DNA of 64,000 nt from contig NZ_FNCE01000008.1 of assembly GCF_900100655.1 (NCBI RefSeq), positions 1 through 64,000 of the forward strand, read 5' to 3'. How positions within the stretch are numbered: the stretch's first letter is position 1; each line of letters begins with the position of its first letter. Source of the stretch: Limimonas halophila. Its GTDB lineage: Bacteria; Pseudomonadota; Alphaproteobacteria; Kiloniellales; Rhodovibrionaceae. Below the pieces are notes generated by a model. The model ran no database searches and had not been told where the DNA came from. It worked only from the letters and a program-made list of their open reading frames with translations. The translations under genes were made by a program, and so were the position numbers. This document shows, piece after piece, positions 63,854-64,000 of this stretch.

Positions 63854-64000
63854 TGTGCCCTCCCCCCGGATGGGTGGTTTTCACGATTTTACAAAGCCTG
63901 CGTTACCCCGCATAGCAGGGCTGCGTCAACCTCATGGTCCAAATCGCTACCATGTTTTCATTCCGCTCCGCATCCCTCACCCGCCAGTCCGGTCGCCGTG

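Overview
The window is high-GC DNA from an alphaproteobacterium, most likely a member of the Rhodospirillales. The evidence is a circularly permuted two-piece tmRNA gene of the alphaproteobacterial type, an alphaproteobacterial SspB, an ALAS-type HemA, several chemoreceptors, FNR/FixK-type boxes and very GC-rich coding sequence. Nearly all of it is ordinary chromosomal sequence. I see no prophage, intact insertion sequence, CRISPR array or rRNA operon.

Layout. 1-9 kb: a tRNA-Gly, then an XRE regulator divergent from a CocE-type hydrolase, which leads a complete five-gene peptide/nickel-type ABC importer closed by a strong terminator. 9-19 kb: housekeeping and envelope genes (DegP protease, YjbQ, an Anbu-like proteasome homologue, a D,D-carboxypeptidase with a SPOR domain, a gamma-glutamylcyclotransferase-like protein, a soluble chemoreceptor, a DMT transporter, HspQ, a binding protein). 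19-24.5 kb: a haloalkane-dehalogenase/epoxide-hydrolase-like enzyme, a Mug-like DNA glycosylase coupled to sspB, the ssrA (tmRNA) gene directly upstream of sspB, then thyA, thiE and pyrE. 24.5-34 kb: a TonB receptor / YfiR / histidine kinase trio, a second peptide importer that lacks ATPase genes, a universal stress protein and an SDR enzyme.

34.1-36.9 kb is a visibly AT-richer island with an EamA exporter and an EgtD-like histidine methyltransferase, probably acquired by transfer. 36.9-47.7 kb: a binding protein beside a membrane chemoreceptor, a PadR-like regulator with hemA, a thioredoxin/NHL protein, a second universal stress protein preceded by an FNR/FixK box, a lytic transglycosylase, a candidate orphan small RNA with its own promoter and terminator, an N-formylglutamate amidohydrolase and a tRNA-Val. 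47.7-52 kb is filled by one 1,432-residue cadherin-like/tandem-95 repeat protein. 52-64 kb: an amidoligase/class-I amidotransferase pair, a DUF302 protein, divergent oxyR-katG, a SAF-domain dehydrogenase with zapE, a secreted repeat protein and an outer-membrane porin-like protein.

The most noteworthy items are the permuted ssrA next to sspB (tag-writing and tag-reading genes adjacent), the orphan small-RNA candidate at 45.46-45.56 kb, the amidoligase-amidotransferase pair, the Anbu-like gene outside its usual operon, the AT-rich EgtD-like island, the duplicated C-terminal module of the giant repeat protein, and two kinds of palindromic intergenic element, one of which supplies the stop codon of a chemoreceptor. 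All calls rest on reading the sequence; no database search was run.
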